From Icerya purchasi (taxonomy: Eukaryota; Arthropoda; Insecta; Hemiptera; Monophlebidae), in NCBI GenBank assembly GCA_039619475.1, contig CM077115.1:298283756-298347755 (forward strand): a stretch of DNA of 64,000 nt. Direction: 5' to 3'. Below, in pieces: positions 23,881-36,060 of the stretch. The position numbers were made by a program, and so were the translations under genes. Below the pieces are notes generated by a model that saw nothing but the letters and a program-made list of their open reading frames with translations, was not told the DNA's origin and did not search any database. Numbering within the stretch: position 1 is the stretch's first letter; each line of letters opens with the position of its first letter.

Positions 23881-26004
23881 TTTAAATTACCCCCGTGTAT
23901 GTACTATAATGACCATGTAGTAGTTATACGTAGCACATACGAGGAAAAAAAACAGAATATTTGGCTTATAGAAAATTTTTTTTTTCTTAAATTTGCAATT
24001 TAAATAAATTGGACCTTGCCCCGAGACAGTAATTGAGGTATAGATGCCATTTAAAAATGTAATCGTAATTTTAAAAGGTGTATCATCACCCTGGTTTATC
24101 GAGTAATTATTAAAATGGTTTTTAGTACATTAGTTAAAAACATTTTGCAGCAAATTTCGATGTGTCCGTATTTTTTCTTAAAAATCGATTTTATTCCGCG
24201 ATTTTCAGTGTAAACATTTTTAAGTGACAGTAGCCCAACGTAAAATGTTTTTCTGCCGTCTCTGCAGACTTCTTTAGCGACGGAATTTTATCATTTTTCA
24301 TTCAATAATTCTACCGTGTGCTGATGCGAATAAGATTATTGCATACGTGCGTATAAAATGTCGACAGGTAGAAAAGGATTTAAGCGGATCTATATCATTC
24401 CTATTTACTCCGTAAATGGCTCTGACTGGGATTTTTCTGTTTAATCGGGATAAGTGACTCGGACAAAAAAAAAAAAAAAAAAAGACCACGATCGAATTTA
24501 AAGCTTTTTGCCTGCTAAATTATGTAGAAAACGGAAAATGTTGTACTTTTGTAATTTTTAACCGACGTACTTCATGGGGTTTGTTGCCGAAATCGGAGAT
24601 AAGAGGAAAATCAGAGAAAAGGATGAGAATGTAATCGGCGAGAAAGATACGGGAGGCTGAGAATGAGAAAGAGGTTGGAGCGTGGGGATTTATAAAACGA
24701 AGGGAAATATAAAATAAACGAAAAAATACCTCGATGTCATCTGAACAAATTTTCGCGAAATGGGTGGTCGCGCACTAGGAGTTTTTCACGTTTTTCCGGC
24801 GAAAATTATATTGCGTAGGTGAAAGCGGGTCGCTCTGGTGCATAGTCGAATGGTTTTTGAAGGCGAATTTGGTACCTGGCCGAGAGGTTTTAGCGTATTA
24901 TCGCCAAGAGCGGCTGCTCGATTATAAATTCAGCTGCCTTTTGCGAGACTTTAACCTGTATCGCCGTATATTTTATCCCGCGCCAACATGCTCCTTGATA
25001 AAACGCTGCTCGGTTCTCTCGCCGATTAACTTTTAAAAAGCCCGAGTCCGACATTTTACCCCGTTTAACACGGTTTGTTTGTCGTTGTGCTTTGTTTTTT
25101 TCTTTTTCTTTCCTGATTACGTCAACAATTCTGCCGTTGTCAGAGGGGAGTGACTTAATGTTCTTAATTAGTTTCACGTTAAACTCGTTGAACATTCTGT
25201 GATTACTCTGGAACAACTTTCTTCGAACAATCTGCGCGAATTTTGAAACTGGGGCTGGAGCTGTTTTTTAAATTTCTTTTTAAGGGCGATGACTAATCCG
25301 AAATTTTGATACCGGCCTACAGACACGTTGCGCAACAATGAAATTATTAAGACTACACTAAATTCATAGAACGAGTTAACTTAGCCGTCGGCTGCTAGAA
25401 AATAGATTAAGTGCCCCACATTTCATACGGAATCATTACGTTTGCTCGAGTCAGACTTAATCGATCGAGTCGATTAAAATTTTAACTAAAATTCCGATTC
25501 ACCACACCGAATCTCTCATGTATTCACGGTCCGACGAAGCATCGATTAAACCAAAGTCGATGTCAATATCAAGAAATTATTAATCCAATTTATAATTTAT
25601 TTGCGCGACAGTATAAACATCCTTAATGAAAAATTATTATAAATTGAGTATAACTTTTTAAGTACCAAACATACAAATGTCGATCTCGTAAAGTAATAAA
25701 AATATCTAAACTACTCGCTATATTTAATCAATTTTAGAACTACCGCGATTCATTCAGAAATCGTGAAATTTCCTTTCTTTTCTTCTTTTTTTAAACTTCT
25801 TAATGGCTTGCTCTAAAAAGTACGCGCGGTTTTCACCGGCTGTACGAATTCACCTGCCGGTTTAATGGTTTCTGCTCTTCCTTAACTGTCTAATAAATAA
25901 TTGTTACGAATAATTATGAAAAATTTAAAAACGTACATAAAGAAAAACATAGCATAAAGAAAACATAGCATAAAGAAAAACATAGGTCCTTCTCTAAATT
26001 ATGT
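23881..26004. other. Unassigned CpG-rich unique-looking sequence
   Basis: Contains the region hand-counted for CpG (24721-24840) and poly-A at 24466-24483. The 108-aa minus ORF at 24890-25216 has no family motif. No gene recognised. Confidence 0.55.
25934..25985 (+). repeat. 16-17 bp minisatellite, 3 units
   Basis: Three tandem units of CATAAAGAAAAACATAG type; the middle one lacks one A. Confidence 0.9.
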
Positions 26005-26867
26005 CGAGTTTTTTAAACTTCCCTCCTTTTGCTTAATCCTTTATGCGGAGTCCTCTGCTATTCTGCGTATCCTTCTTTTTACCTTACCTGTCTCTCGCAA
26101 TATCCTTAACCTGTTGGATGCTCGAAGCGTGCTGCGGACTATCGCATCTCCTCTCCCTCCTCACTCAACCGACTACGTTATTCTTCTTGTTCGCTCCTTG
26201 ATTCATGATCTTTTCCTTTCCCACTTGATCCAAACGGACTTCTTTTGGATCTCTGGTCATGGCAGAATTGAGGGTAATGAGTTTAACTCATTCGCTTGGT
26301 TATCTTCCTCTTCCGGTAGGTTTCTTCCAATTTTCTCTTCTTCCAATATTACCATTCTGTTTGTAGCTGCTCTTTCCAAACTATGGTTTGACTCTTGCGT
26401 CTCCTCATTCTCCAACCCGGATACCTGTTTTTTTTGTCTATTCAGCCTTCCCTTCCTCGCTTTCCCGGGTTTCTTGACTTTCCTTCCATGCGTCGCTCCA
26501 ACCTCTCTGTGACTTCGGGCTTCCTCGCTTTTCCGTTACTCTTTTGCGCCGTCTCCTTATTGTCCATTGCATCCCTCCGATATCCAATTTTTTTGTGATC
26601 CCGATCACATAATGTTCTGGTGTTTGTTTCTTGTAACCGATCAAGCTTCTTTCTACTCCTCCCTTTTACAAATTGGTATTCCCATTCCATACAGCGCTTT
26701 GTTCATTCTCTCCCTTCCTTCTCCTTCTGTTTTTCAAGCTCTTGATTCTTTTTTGTCGGCTATCTCTGATCGTGTAAAGATCTGAGTCTCTTAAGTATGT
26801 TTTTCGTTTGTTCTTGGGCCAATGTCCTTGTAGACGAACCCCAAAAAAAAACAAAAAAAAAAATAAA
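26005..26867 (+). mobile_element. Family A non-LTR retrotransposon 3' fragment (copy 2)
   Basis: Plus-strand frames give an RNase H region with LYAESSAILRILL near 26030-26070 (the AE..AI motif holds the second catalytic acid), then DARSVLRTIAS, then FFWISGHGRIEGNEF near 26240-26285. A Cys-His tail follows around 26590-26650 with degraded DPDHIMFWC and the PYSALFILSLPSPSV block. The frame runs open for 132 codons (26114-26512) and then shifts. The 3' end near 26803-26867 is ...GACGAACCCC plus an A-rich tail, like copy 3. Truncated 5' inside RNase H. The minus ORFs in this interval are shadows. Confidence 0.8.
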
Positions 26868-29115
26868 TCACATAGCACACGTAATACAGAACTTTAGTCT
26901 GTGAAAGCGGGGCACGAAATTAACAATAACACTTGCTAATCGTTTGCTCGATACTTCACGCTAACTCCTCCTTGCTGTATATTCTTAAATACACGCGCAT
27001 TTCGCACTGATTAAATAATTTCGATTGCAGCAAAAAAAGGAGTCCTAATTCGGAAAAAATTACCACGATAAAAGAAGAATGGCGAAAATGATGAACTTTT
27101 TTCGCAATGAAATTCAATCCGTAAAAATTGTTTTCCAAAGAAGAAAACAAAAAACGCAGACACGCAATCGCGATATTTTAAAGAGAATGACAGTCGATTT
27201 GGTTTTATTTATATTTTTTCATATCTTGGCCCAAGAGGGAAATTTTCAAAAGCTAAGTTGTCTGATAAAGATTGGTATTTTTTGTCGCGTGTCTCGGAAT
27301 TTCAGAAAAATAATGGAGAAAATTTTAGTAAATAGGTATCGCCTACGTTACATACTTCACGAATCTGCCAGAGGGTCAGAATGTCGTGCTAAACAGTGTA
27401 CATTCAACCAAACGATGACTACTAATGCTTCGAAGCTGAAAGAAAAACTGGTAATTGCGCGAGTATCTCGTAGAGATAGCTAGCATTAAATGAAAATTAC
27501 GAGATCAGAAATACTGTCGTCCGCGTCCGAACGGGAAAATCCGTTCGAATTAAAATGAGAATAAATGAAGCAGAAATAGCCGCCGAGTTCGTTCTATGTA
27601 CATGTATAGCCGATGATAAAAAAGGAGGACCTATTTAAAAAACAGGCTGAATTAAAAGGCGAGAGCAGAAATGGATTTTTCGGAGCAAAGGGTAATAATA
27701 AGTTTTTCCTATAAAAGCGGAGTAAGAACGAGGCTTTGGAGGGAACAGAATTGAAAGAAAATTGGAATAATAAATCACGATAATGCGAATCTGATGTAAC
27801 ACAAAAGAACAATACCTACACACACACACACACACATACACACACACACACACACACACATACATATATACATTATAAGAAAGAGAAAAAAAGGGCCCTA
27901 AAAAAGAAGGTTCGATATAGTATATTTTTTGAATAGAGGAGCATTTCATTAATAAAGCGGAAAAAAGTATTTGGGCTGGGAGTGGGGGATGTAGAAGTTT
28001 TTTCTTGTGGCTAAATCGTTTCTGGAACGATGTTCCAATTCCAGCGGTGGTTCAATTTATGTCGGCCGGGATTTAAAAATAAATGACGAAAGTTATTTTA
28101 TGTATATTACGTTATTATTTATCGTCGCCGATTTTCAGAAGATTGAATCTTCCAAGTTGAAAACGGGACTGAAGAAGTAGCCTTTAATATTACTAAATGA
28201 TCGCCAACGATTGGTACTGAAAGAGCCTCGAAACGTTGTTTTAAAAGCGGGCGAAGACGCGCCAATATTATATTATCGCGTCTTAAAATTAAGTGCAAAA
28301 ATTAAATCCTATGAAAGAACTTGTCTTTTTGATTTTTTCTTTTCGTTTTTTTCATTAACATAGAAGCGTTTCGCTAAAGTATAGCGGACACATTTTCATT
28401 CGATACGTGTCGCGCGTGTGTGTATGGACACGTTATTAAACGCATTGCAAAAAATGGTATTAATTTGAAAGCCGCTCTAAATCAGCCTCCCACATTATTC
28501 GAAATTTATCGGTCCCAAAGCGCGTCGAAAATTAAATTATCTCGTCCCCCCCCCGCATGCTGAGCACGGTAACATCCGCTATGTCGGCATATTAATCGGG
28601 CAAGGGATTAGCGGCGCGCGAAATTAATTTTGAATATTACAGCGATTGATGTGCCAGAGGATACATATACACGATTATCGTGTAACTGTGAACGGAAATA
28701 GAATTTCGAAATGCGCAACAGAGACAACTTTGTTAAGTGATTTAAAATTTACGAGGAAATAAAAAGTCAACGGGAGGGATCGTTCCGTTTAAAGTTGGGA
28801 AAATGCTTTCTTTTTTTTTGAAAAATAAAAGATCCTTCGATAAATTACGAATGTCTAATTTTTCCGAATTCGGAACTGCTCCTAACTGCGGCAGAGCTGC
28901 TATCGCGAATCACGAATTAGCAGAGTTGGTCTCTCGTTGGTAAGCGAATAAGGATTGGCCAGCAAAATATCGGATAGTAGGTTGATGATGAAAAAGGCCG
29001 TGCGACCGTGGAAACCGTCAAAGTTCACGTAATCTTAGCCCGAGTAAAAATACTGGGGAAACCAAAACGTAATTCAAACATACCTATAAAGACACCGCTT
29101 CATACGAAAACTATA
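26868..29115. other. Unassigned sequence, partly CpG-rich
   Basis: Contains a CA microsatellite at about 27820-27860. A 134-aa plus ORF (27079-27483) is basic with no recognised motif and is probably chance. The 28000-29100 part is unique-looking. Confidence 0.5.
27820..27860. repeat. CA dinucleotide microsatellite
   Basis: About 20 CA units, broken once by TA. Confidence 0.95.
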
Positions 29116-29870
29116 GCCACAAGCTTACAATTTTATATTCAGACTTTCGGGGCGCCGAAAGCTCGCATGTGATGTTATACCGGCGTGGAAGGCTCGCTAT
29201 TTGACGAGAACGATAAGTCATTTCCTTAATGAAACTTTCAAAGTTGACAAAAAGTTTAAAAAAACGCAAAAAGTGACGTGTCCCTCCTGACATCCTTAGC
29301 GCCGCGAGTACTATAGCTAAAAATTTTGAACACGGTTAAAAATATGCGCATCGATTTGTATTTCCTTAGTTTAGAACATCCGGGTTTCTTCCAGCTTTAA
29401 AATTAGAACCTCGGAGCGCGGAAAGTTCGAAAATGTTGAAAAAAATATTTCGTTTTTCGGGCAACATCGTTGGAAAGATCGCTCTATTTGACGGGAACGA
29501 TAAGTCATTTCCATAATGTGAAACTTCTGAAGTTGACGAAAAGTTCAAAAAAAGCGCGATAGATGTGACGACGCGAATATCATAAAACATTTTGAACAAC
29601 GTTAAAAATATGTACATCTTCGTATACATTTCTCTAGTTTGTGTAGCATCCGGTTTCCAACGTCAAAATTAGACCCTCGGGCGAGGAAAACTTGAAATTT
29701 TTGAAAAAAATTTTTTCTTTTCTCGGGCATGTGATATATCGTTGGAAAGATCTCGCGCTATTTGTCGAGAACAAAACCGTATTTCATTCTCTTAACGAAA
29801 TTTTCGAGATGATGATAATAATTTCAAAAAATCGCAAACTTTGCAGCGAGAAAAATCAAAAATTTCTTTG
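29116..29870 (+). repeat. Satellite-like tandem array, about 3 units of 274-287 bp
   Basis: The marker CTATTTGACG.GAACGATAAG followed by TCATTTCC recurs at about 29197 and 29484; a diverged third copy (CTATTTGTCGAGAACAAAAC) lies at 29758. Aligned positions 29211, 29498 and 29772 give periods of 287 and 274 bp. Other in-register blocks are CGTTGGAAAGATC, AAAATTAGAACCTCGG / AAAATTAGACCCTCGG and AGTTGACGAAAAGTTCAAAA. The units are diverged and non-coding; ORFs inside are accidental. Confidence 0.85.
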
Positions 29871-29929
29871 TTTTGAATTTAGTATTATAGGTAAATATAA
29901 ATATTATGGTTATCTTTAACTTAACATAA
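29867..29929 (+). repeat. Short dispersed repeat (copy 2)
   Basis: Matches 7896-7954 (GAATTTAGTATTAT, TATGGTTATCTTTAACTTAA). It starts at the downstream edge of the satellite array, so it may mark an element boundary. Confidence 0.7.
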
Positions 29930-32409
29930 AGTGTAACCCTGACCCCATAAAACATCATGCTTGACTGCATTTGTTTTTTCCTTTTCTTTGAATGAAAGAT
30001 TTACGTATGTTTGAAATAAAAAGCCTGATGATAACATTTGAAAAGGATCATAATGTCAGCTCAAAAAAGTCAAATATATTGCTGAGAAATATGTCAATGG
30101 GTTTCAAACAAAATTCAAATGATATGTGATGCAGATGTCAAATGGTAAGGAAAAACATTTTTTTTTTTTTTCGTTTGAAACGAAAAAGCATTTGCTGAAA
30201 GCGTTATTATTGAAAATACTTTTTGTTTACTAAATTCTGTTCCCTTACTCTTCGGTGTTTCGCATGAGAAATAAGCAATAAAGTTTACAGAAAGCGTCGA
30301 CGGATTTTCAAAAACAAGTTAGCAATTTTATATTTTAAAAGCCGCCACCGCTGAAATTTCAATTTTCTCCCCTTACACCGGAAATTCGCAATTCTCGAAC
30401 TTTTGGAATAATAATAATAATAATAATTTTGAAAGCTCTTGAAGAGTAAGCCTATTAATATTTAAGCCTGAGTTTTACTTTCGAAGATCGGTTTAATCAA
30501 TTCCTAATCAAGTTTTGTTCGAAAATGACGGGAAACCCTTTATTTATTGATTTGACGCCCTTTTGAATAAATTGTTTTCTCGGAATAATGAGATAAGTCC
30601 GCTGCTTTCTTTTAACTTTGGAAAATGTGAAAGGCCTCTTTACAACTTCTACTAATATTTCTATTTTTATTATTTTTTATAATTTAATAATTTTCTTGAA
30701 ATTAAGCTAAATTTAAAAATTACATAAAATGTAGTAATTTATTACATATACAAATATAACAAATAAATTTAAGAATAAAATGAAGGCTTACTTAGAAACG
30801 TTTTCGGGTATCATCAGTTAAGAACACAACTCACTATGTGTGATCAGAAAAAAAAGTTTTAAATTACACTGAGGTCAATTAGGAAATAAAACGGTTTATA
30901 TAGTATATTCCGGAAAGCTTTAATTAGAATTATAAGTTCGACTTTTGAGGAACAATCGTTATTTATAAAAATCGAAAAGTTTTCTTGGATTTCGATTTTA
31001 TTGTAAAGGCAAACGATCTATTAGCCATGCAAGTATGTTCATTTAAAAATTAACCTAGAGTAAAACGATTTAAATTAAATATTTTTGATCGCGAATGTTG
31101 TTTAATAATGTTATATCCTTACACTGTTGATGGGTTGAATTTTCGATGCCCCTTATCCTTTAAAAGAGGTTGATGAGCCACAAAAAATGAAGACTGTGAA
31201 ATTGCGATGCATTGGAAAAACTTAGAAAGATCTTACTGATAAATTCTCATATTTCTTATCTGTAATGATACGTATTTTTAATAACAGTTGATTTGATATT
31301 CCATCGTCTATTACCGGTCCTCTTATTCGTAGGTATGTCGCGCTAGTTTGTAGATTGCGTATGGGCCATTCCCGTGTGGCGTTGAATTTCGCGCATTTCT
31401 CTGCGTGCAACGGTAATCACATTAGGTCTACCCGCCTTATTTAATGACAATAATCACTTGGCTGTTCAGCTGCGATAAATACGAACACAATAGAAAAAAG
31501 TTTTATGTAGGATTAATTTTATGCGGATTTTTCCCTCCATAATATAGTGTTCATTATTTACTCTGTTCTGGCCATACTGCAATTTTTACTATGGTCTGCT
31601 TTATAATTAATAACAACATTTTGATTTAATTTCTGAAGTATCATGAATGGCTAAATGGATGGCAGTTGAGGCCATAAAAAAAAAAAAAAAGTATTAAAAA
31701 AACCGTACACTTAAGGAAGACACAAAACTCCCCGCAGTTCCGAGATATTCTCCTGTAATACAGTATGTCGTAATGTGTACTGAAAGACAACCGTTTTGTC
31801 TGTAAAAATTTTGAGCTATTAAAAAACAAACAAAATAAAACACACAAAAAAAACAGCATAAATCAAAAAATGAAAAATAGTTGCGTTTTTTCATTCATCT
31901 CAATTCACTGGATTTGTTCGACAGCTTTTTTAAAAATCACCGACAGATGTACATTCGACATTGGCACATAATTACACATTAAATGACACAAATTTACAAA
32001 TGACCGTGACCCCTATCTGTATTTAAATAAAATTTTCAGTTTATAAAATAAGAAATCCGTCAACAAGCTTAAGCTTGACGGGTCTAAATTTAAGATTGTA
32101 ATTTTATAAGAAATCTAAAAAAAAAAAATAATTAATTAAACACGTGATGCGTGGGTGGTAGAGAAGGATTATTTTAAAAGATTACTCGGAGCACGTGTGT
32201 GGCTCTAGAGATTCGTGCATTATGCTTCCTATAAATTTAATCTTGTCAAAAAATTAGTTCCAGGTTAAAATTTAGTGAGAACATTAATGGTTAAATTTTT
32301 AGAAAAAAATCGGTTCGAAGTATATCTCCTTTATATGGTGCGAGATAAGGTAAACATGTATCCGTCCCATGGAAATTTGCTCCAGTACCTGAAATATTAT
32401 CTTAAGTAT
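29930..32409. other. Unassigned AT-rich sequence
   Basis: No gene recognised. AAT units at 30408-30427. A segment near 30785-30835 (minus) resembles one arm of the 48882-49312 palindrome (CTGATGATACCCGAAAACG) but only over a short length. ORFs lack motifs. Confidence 0.55.
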
Positions 32410-33830
32410 TAATCTTCACGCTACAAACCGATGCATCATGTTCAGGAAGTCTTCAGTCTCTAAAGCAAAGCGCAAGAGCATGGCCGCGAAAGCCTTTCTA
32501 TATTTTTTATCGATCGGTGATTGGTACACTTTATCATAAGTGAAATTTAGGCCAGTTACAAAAATCGGAGCCTGTGCGGTAACCCGCTCCCGTGGTAGAT
32601 CAAACTTCTGCTGTGATTTAGTCTGGTGGAAATAATGCACGCGCGAAGCTCACCGTCTCAGAACTCCTTTCATTGCCTCAGATATTCCTCCAGTGACAGG
32701 TGATCAAGGATAAACGAACGATTGGCGTAGAAATACCTTAGATGTATAAATTCAATAAAGATTTTCGTAAAATGGCATTTGGCTGGTAGGATAATCGGAC
32801 ACTTCCGACCGAATTGTACACGTTCGTTCTGGAATCTAGATTTAGATCGTACTAGCCCATTATCATCGCTAAATGGAGCATGACTCTGTAAGCATCTTCG
32901 CTTGCCTGGGCTCTCAGCACTGCGCAATCCATAAACTTCAGTTGTGAACTCCGCCTGTTGAATAATGATCCGAATTAATGCATAATTTGCAGAGATCATA
33001 TCTTCTGCGCCAACCTTAATAGGCTTAGGATAATCTCCGTATTCGATATGACGCACTAACTGCTGCGAAAACCCGCAACAACTTGTAATAGGACGAGTTC
33101 GACTATATTAACGCAACCTCTCTTTCGCAACTTTGCATGTCTATTGCAGCGAAAAAGCGCACTGCATTTGGCAGATCGTCGGGCAAACCGCCCTATTGGT
33201 TTGGCTATTTCCGCGTTAGCCACGGTGGCTATTAATCCAATAGGAATTGCTCTTGAAAGCTTGCACTAACACGCCCCGCGTCAATATATCAACAGGGTTG
33301 TCCACCACCACCGTTTTGATGTATAGCCACCAATCGATTTCCATCATGGAAGTAATGAACTCCGCACAATTGCGAACAAATACTTTATACTTCGAGTGCC
33401 GTCTTCTCAGTTAAGCTAATATCATACTGTATAGTCGCAAAACGCAACAGCCTTAGCGATGTCTTACTTGAGTATGTTTGAGGTGCGCAACATATGAGCT
33501 TGTCCAACAGCACCCAGTGCTGGCGAATTGTTATTTGCTTAAGCGGTATCACTTTAACTTCTGTCATACTGGTTTATACGCACATAAACAACTGCCCATA
33601 AGGCCGATGTCACACAAAACCGACCAGGTCAATATCAGTTTTCTCGTTCCCTTAAAATAACATCTCTGAATAGTAGTCTGGCAGTAGCTGCAAATTAGCA
33701 TAATAATCACGAAATTTGGCCACTACCTCGTTGGAGATGGGCGCGTCTCGGCCAGCTTCACCGTAAGCGATAAGTAATCCTCTATTGGTCGCCTATGAAT
33801 AGAAACTGAGCCGAGTTTGAAAGAAATTTC
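32410..33830 (-). mobile_element. BEL/Pao LTR retrotransposon pol remnant (RNase H to integrase)
   Basis: Broken frames on minus follow the order of a BEL/Pao pol gene. From about 33760 downwards there is a decayed RT/RNase H junction, then CDIGLMGSCLC near 33610 (family motif FCDAS..AYGA), then KVIPLKQITI near 33550 (family motif VAPLK..TIPRLEL). A decayed GVSA/ladder region follows. At 32900-32750 SDDNGLVRSKSRF and CPIILPAKCHFTK are the pre-integrase segment, followed by the zinc-binding HLRYFY region. At 32620-32416 the integrase core start is visible (PIFVTGLNF...) ending at HRFVA, where similarity stops. At least three frameshifts and several stops: a dead copy. Gag, protease, most of RT and the integrase C-terminus are missing. 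An LTR-like segment on the same strand at 35744-36060 may be its 5' end. Confidence 0.85.
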
Positions 33831-35364
33831 CAAAGTAAAAACTTTATTTCCTTTTCTTTTTTACCAATTTTTTCTATATTTTCTTTTGTATTTTGTTTTA
33901 TGATAGCACTAAAAATGTTTGTATTTCTGTATTGGTGTTGTCATCGTAAATCTTTGTTCGAGTCTGCTTCTGCAGATTTATTCTGACTTGTCAAATTAAC
34001 CCTGAATTTCATGCATATAAGAACTTTATTGGCAAGTTTTATTTCTAGAAGTCTACTTATGCGTTCAAAGAACTTTAGTTGTTTTTTTTCCGACTGCCGT
34101 CACGAAGTTGAACGTCTCCTCCGCGATTTTCCGGAAATGGCGATCCCGTCTCTTCTGTTAATTTTCGGTCCAGAATTTTCTTTATGTTTTTACGTCCTTC
34201 CTTCGATATATTTTCCACGTTGCTATGCGTGCTTATGCTTGTTCGTTACGTGCAGTCTTGAAGTCGAACCATTCACGAAATGTGCAACTTTTGGCCCATT
34301 TCATGTCTAGTTCGCAAAATGTGCAGAATTTTAAATAGTTCACGAATGGTTTTCGATCATTTCGTGAATTGTTCGGCATTTTTACTACGAGAAAAACATA
34401 TTTTTAAGATTATCTTGTTTACGAAATGCGCGTAATGGTTTTTGTTCATTTCATGTACTGTACGCAGTTCATGGAACTTGTAATTTCGTTGTCACAAAAT
34501 CTAATTGTAAAACATTGCCATTACAGTAATACCGATAATATTTTTATTTAGCGTCAATTGCGATTCCCCCCCCCCCCACTTTTTATTTTTTTGGTGTTTT
34601 AATGTTCATTTCTCGTTTTTTAACTTTTTTTTAAATTTACGCCTAAAAATCCCGTTCGGTCTGCGTATCGTCGACGAAAAGAAATATTGCAGCAGGGTTT
34701 TACCTCTCGACACGTCGGTTTAATTGGGTCAAAAATATCTTCATTGTTGAACGGGATTTTGCGTAGGCGAAGACGGTTATTTTTTATACACCGAGAGCGC
34801 AAATAATTCAAACCTCTGTAGCAGTTATTTTAATTTTAACTTTGCCATTATTTTTCAAAAGAACAGCTTAAACTAATACTTCAGGGACCAGTCAATATAT
34901 CCCTTAATCGCAATTGGCACCTAGCTCCGATTCACAAAGTAAATTTGCCATTATGCGTGGGTGTGTATTTCATGTCACCTATTCGATGTAGTCGTACGCT
35001 TATTTTTGATGAATTTTCGACAGTTGTATTTTATATTGTCCTGTAAGGGGAATCTTCGATTTCAAAGAATCGTTCAGGGTTTTCTTGATATTGTATGTTT
35101 ATTATATAATTTGCAAAATTCTCCTATTGTTTACTCATTTAATTTTAGACTATCGTCGGTGTCGAAAGATAATCTTAAATGTGACTATTCAGGTTCTTTA
35201 AATTTGACTGCGGGCTTTGTTTTATATTCTGAATTTCGACTTCAGTTGTATACGTAATTATTTCAAAAATCGAAAAATTCAGTAAAATTCGAATATGTGG
35301 AATATTCCTCCTCTCAATAAATTACTTTTTATAAACATATAATCGAATGTAGGTATGCAAGTAT
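33831..35364. other. Unassigned sequence upstream of the BEL/Pao remnant
   Basis: If the BEL/Pao copy and the LTR segment at 36 kb are one element, this would be its gag to RT region, but no gag or RT motif can be read. C11 homopolymer at 34567-34577. A tandem-like motif block at 34265-34490 is listed separately. Confidence 0.45.
34265..34490. repeat. Degenerate duplication with CACGAAATG/CATTTCGTG motifs
   Basis: CACGAAATGTGC...CATTTCATGTCTAGTTCGC near 34274 recurs as TACGAAATGCGC...CATTTCATGTACTGTACGC near 34428, period about 154 bp. CATTTCGTGAA lies between in inverse orientation. No function inferred. Confidence 0.4.
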
Positions 35365-35605
35365 ATAGGTAGCCTAGTGATTAAGGTGCTCGGCTAATAA
35401 ATCAAAGGTCACGAGTTCGAGACTTATCTTGTTCCGGATCCAAGTCGCTCCTAAGTTTACACAGCCTAAAATAATTGGGTACCAGTAAAATCTGGAAAAG
35501 AAAAAATGACCGAAAGAAAGGAAACTGGTCTCAGTATTCTTCTTTTAGATCCATTAGGCTTTGTACATTGTGAACCTTAACTTTACAATCCCCGAGGGTA
35601 TGGGA
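35365..35605 (+). mobile_element. SINE-B, tRNA-derived (copy 2)
   Basis: The head GGTAGCCTAGTGATTAAGG followed by TGCTCGGC is a good A box, and GAGTTCGAGAC, about 35-40 bp downstream, a B box. The tail AGATCCATTAG...CATTGTGAACCTTAA is shared with copy 1 at 15905-16128. There is no CCA-adjacent acceptor pairing as in a functional tRNA. It lies on the strand opposite to the LTR segment beside it. Confidence 0.75.
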
Positions 35606-35619
35606 CCTACTTTTATATA

Positions 35620-35700
35620 TTGATGTAAATCGATTTGTAGTTGATGTAAATCGATTTGTAGTTGATGTAAATCGATTTGTAGTTGATGTCAATCGATTTG
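35620..35700 (+). repeat. 21-bp minisatellite, nearly 4 units
   Basis: TTGATGTAAATCGATTTGTAG repeated three times plus a fourth partial unit with one change (GTCAATC). It generates the Thr/Asn/Arg-repeat segment of a minus ORF that is otherwise unsupported. Confidence 0.95.
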
Positions 35701-35743
35701 TGTTACATTTACGAAGAAAAATAAATAAAAAAAAACAACTATC

Positions 35744-36060
35744 TTGCGGGCGCCAGTGGCAAAGTAACGGCTTGCCACTACCGGAAAACTCTGCCGAGCA
35801 GAGCTCTAGGCTTTTAACGAGGTAAAAGAAACACACGTAAAAAAAAACTCGCGAAATCCGTCGTTCGAAGGCGGTGGGGTCTCCCCGGTGGAGATGTCAC
35901 GAGCCCACCACGTGTCCAAATGAAATCTTTTATAAAAAAAAAACGTATGTATTCAAAAAAATCGTAATGAATGATTGAGAAAAAAAAAGAAATGTCGTAT
36001 AGACTAGTAAAATTACACCAAAAAAACAAAATTTCGATCAAAATTATGATGAATGCACGC
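35744..36060 (-). mobile_element. LTR 3' part plus primer-binding-site-like junction
   Basis: Read on minus, GGACACGTGGTGGGCTCGTGA is followed by the hairpin TCTCCACCGGGGAGA and, further on, GCCGTTACTTTGCCAC directly followed by TGGCGCCCGC. The LTR candidate at 39885-40923 has the same order: GGACACG...CGTGA, hairpin TCTCCGCCGCGGAGA, CGGTTACGTTACA, then TGGCGCTCGG. TGGCGCC-type sequence just after an LTR end is the usual look of a tRNA primer-binding site. The upstream LTR boundary is uncertain. The BEL/Pao pol remnant lies downstream on the same strand. Confidence 0.55.

Noticed and set aside
27079..27483. 134-codon basic plus ORF
   Set aside because: No motif; Lys/Arg richness follows from the A-rich composition.
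35531..35836. 101-codon minus ORF with Thr-Asn-Arg-Phe repeats
   Set aside because: Repeats are the 21-bp minisatellite; the rest covers the LTR/leader junction and part of SINE-B.
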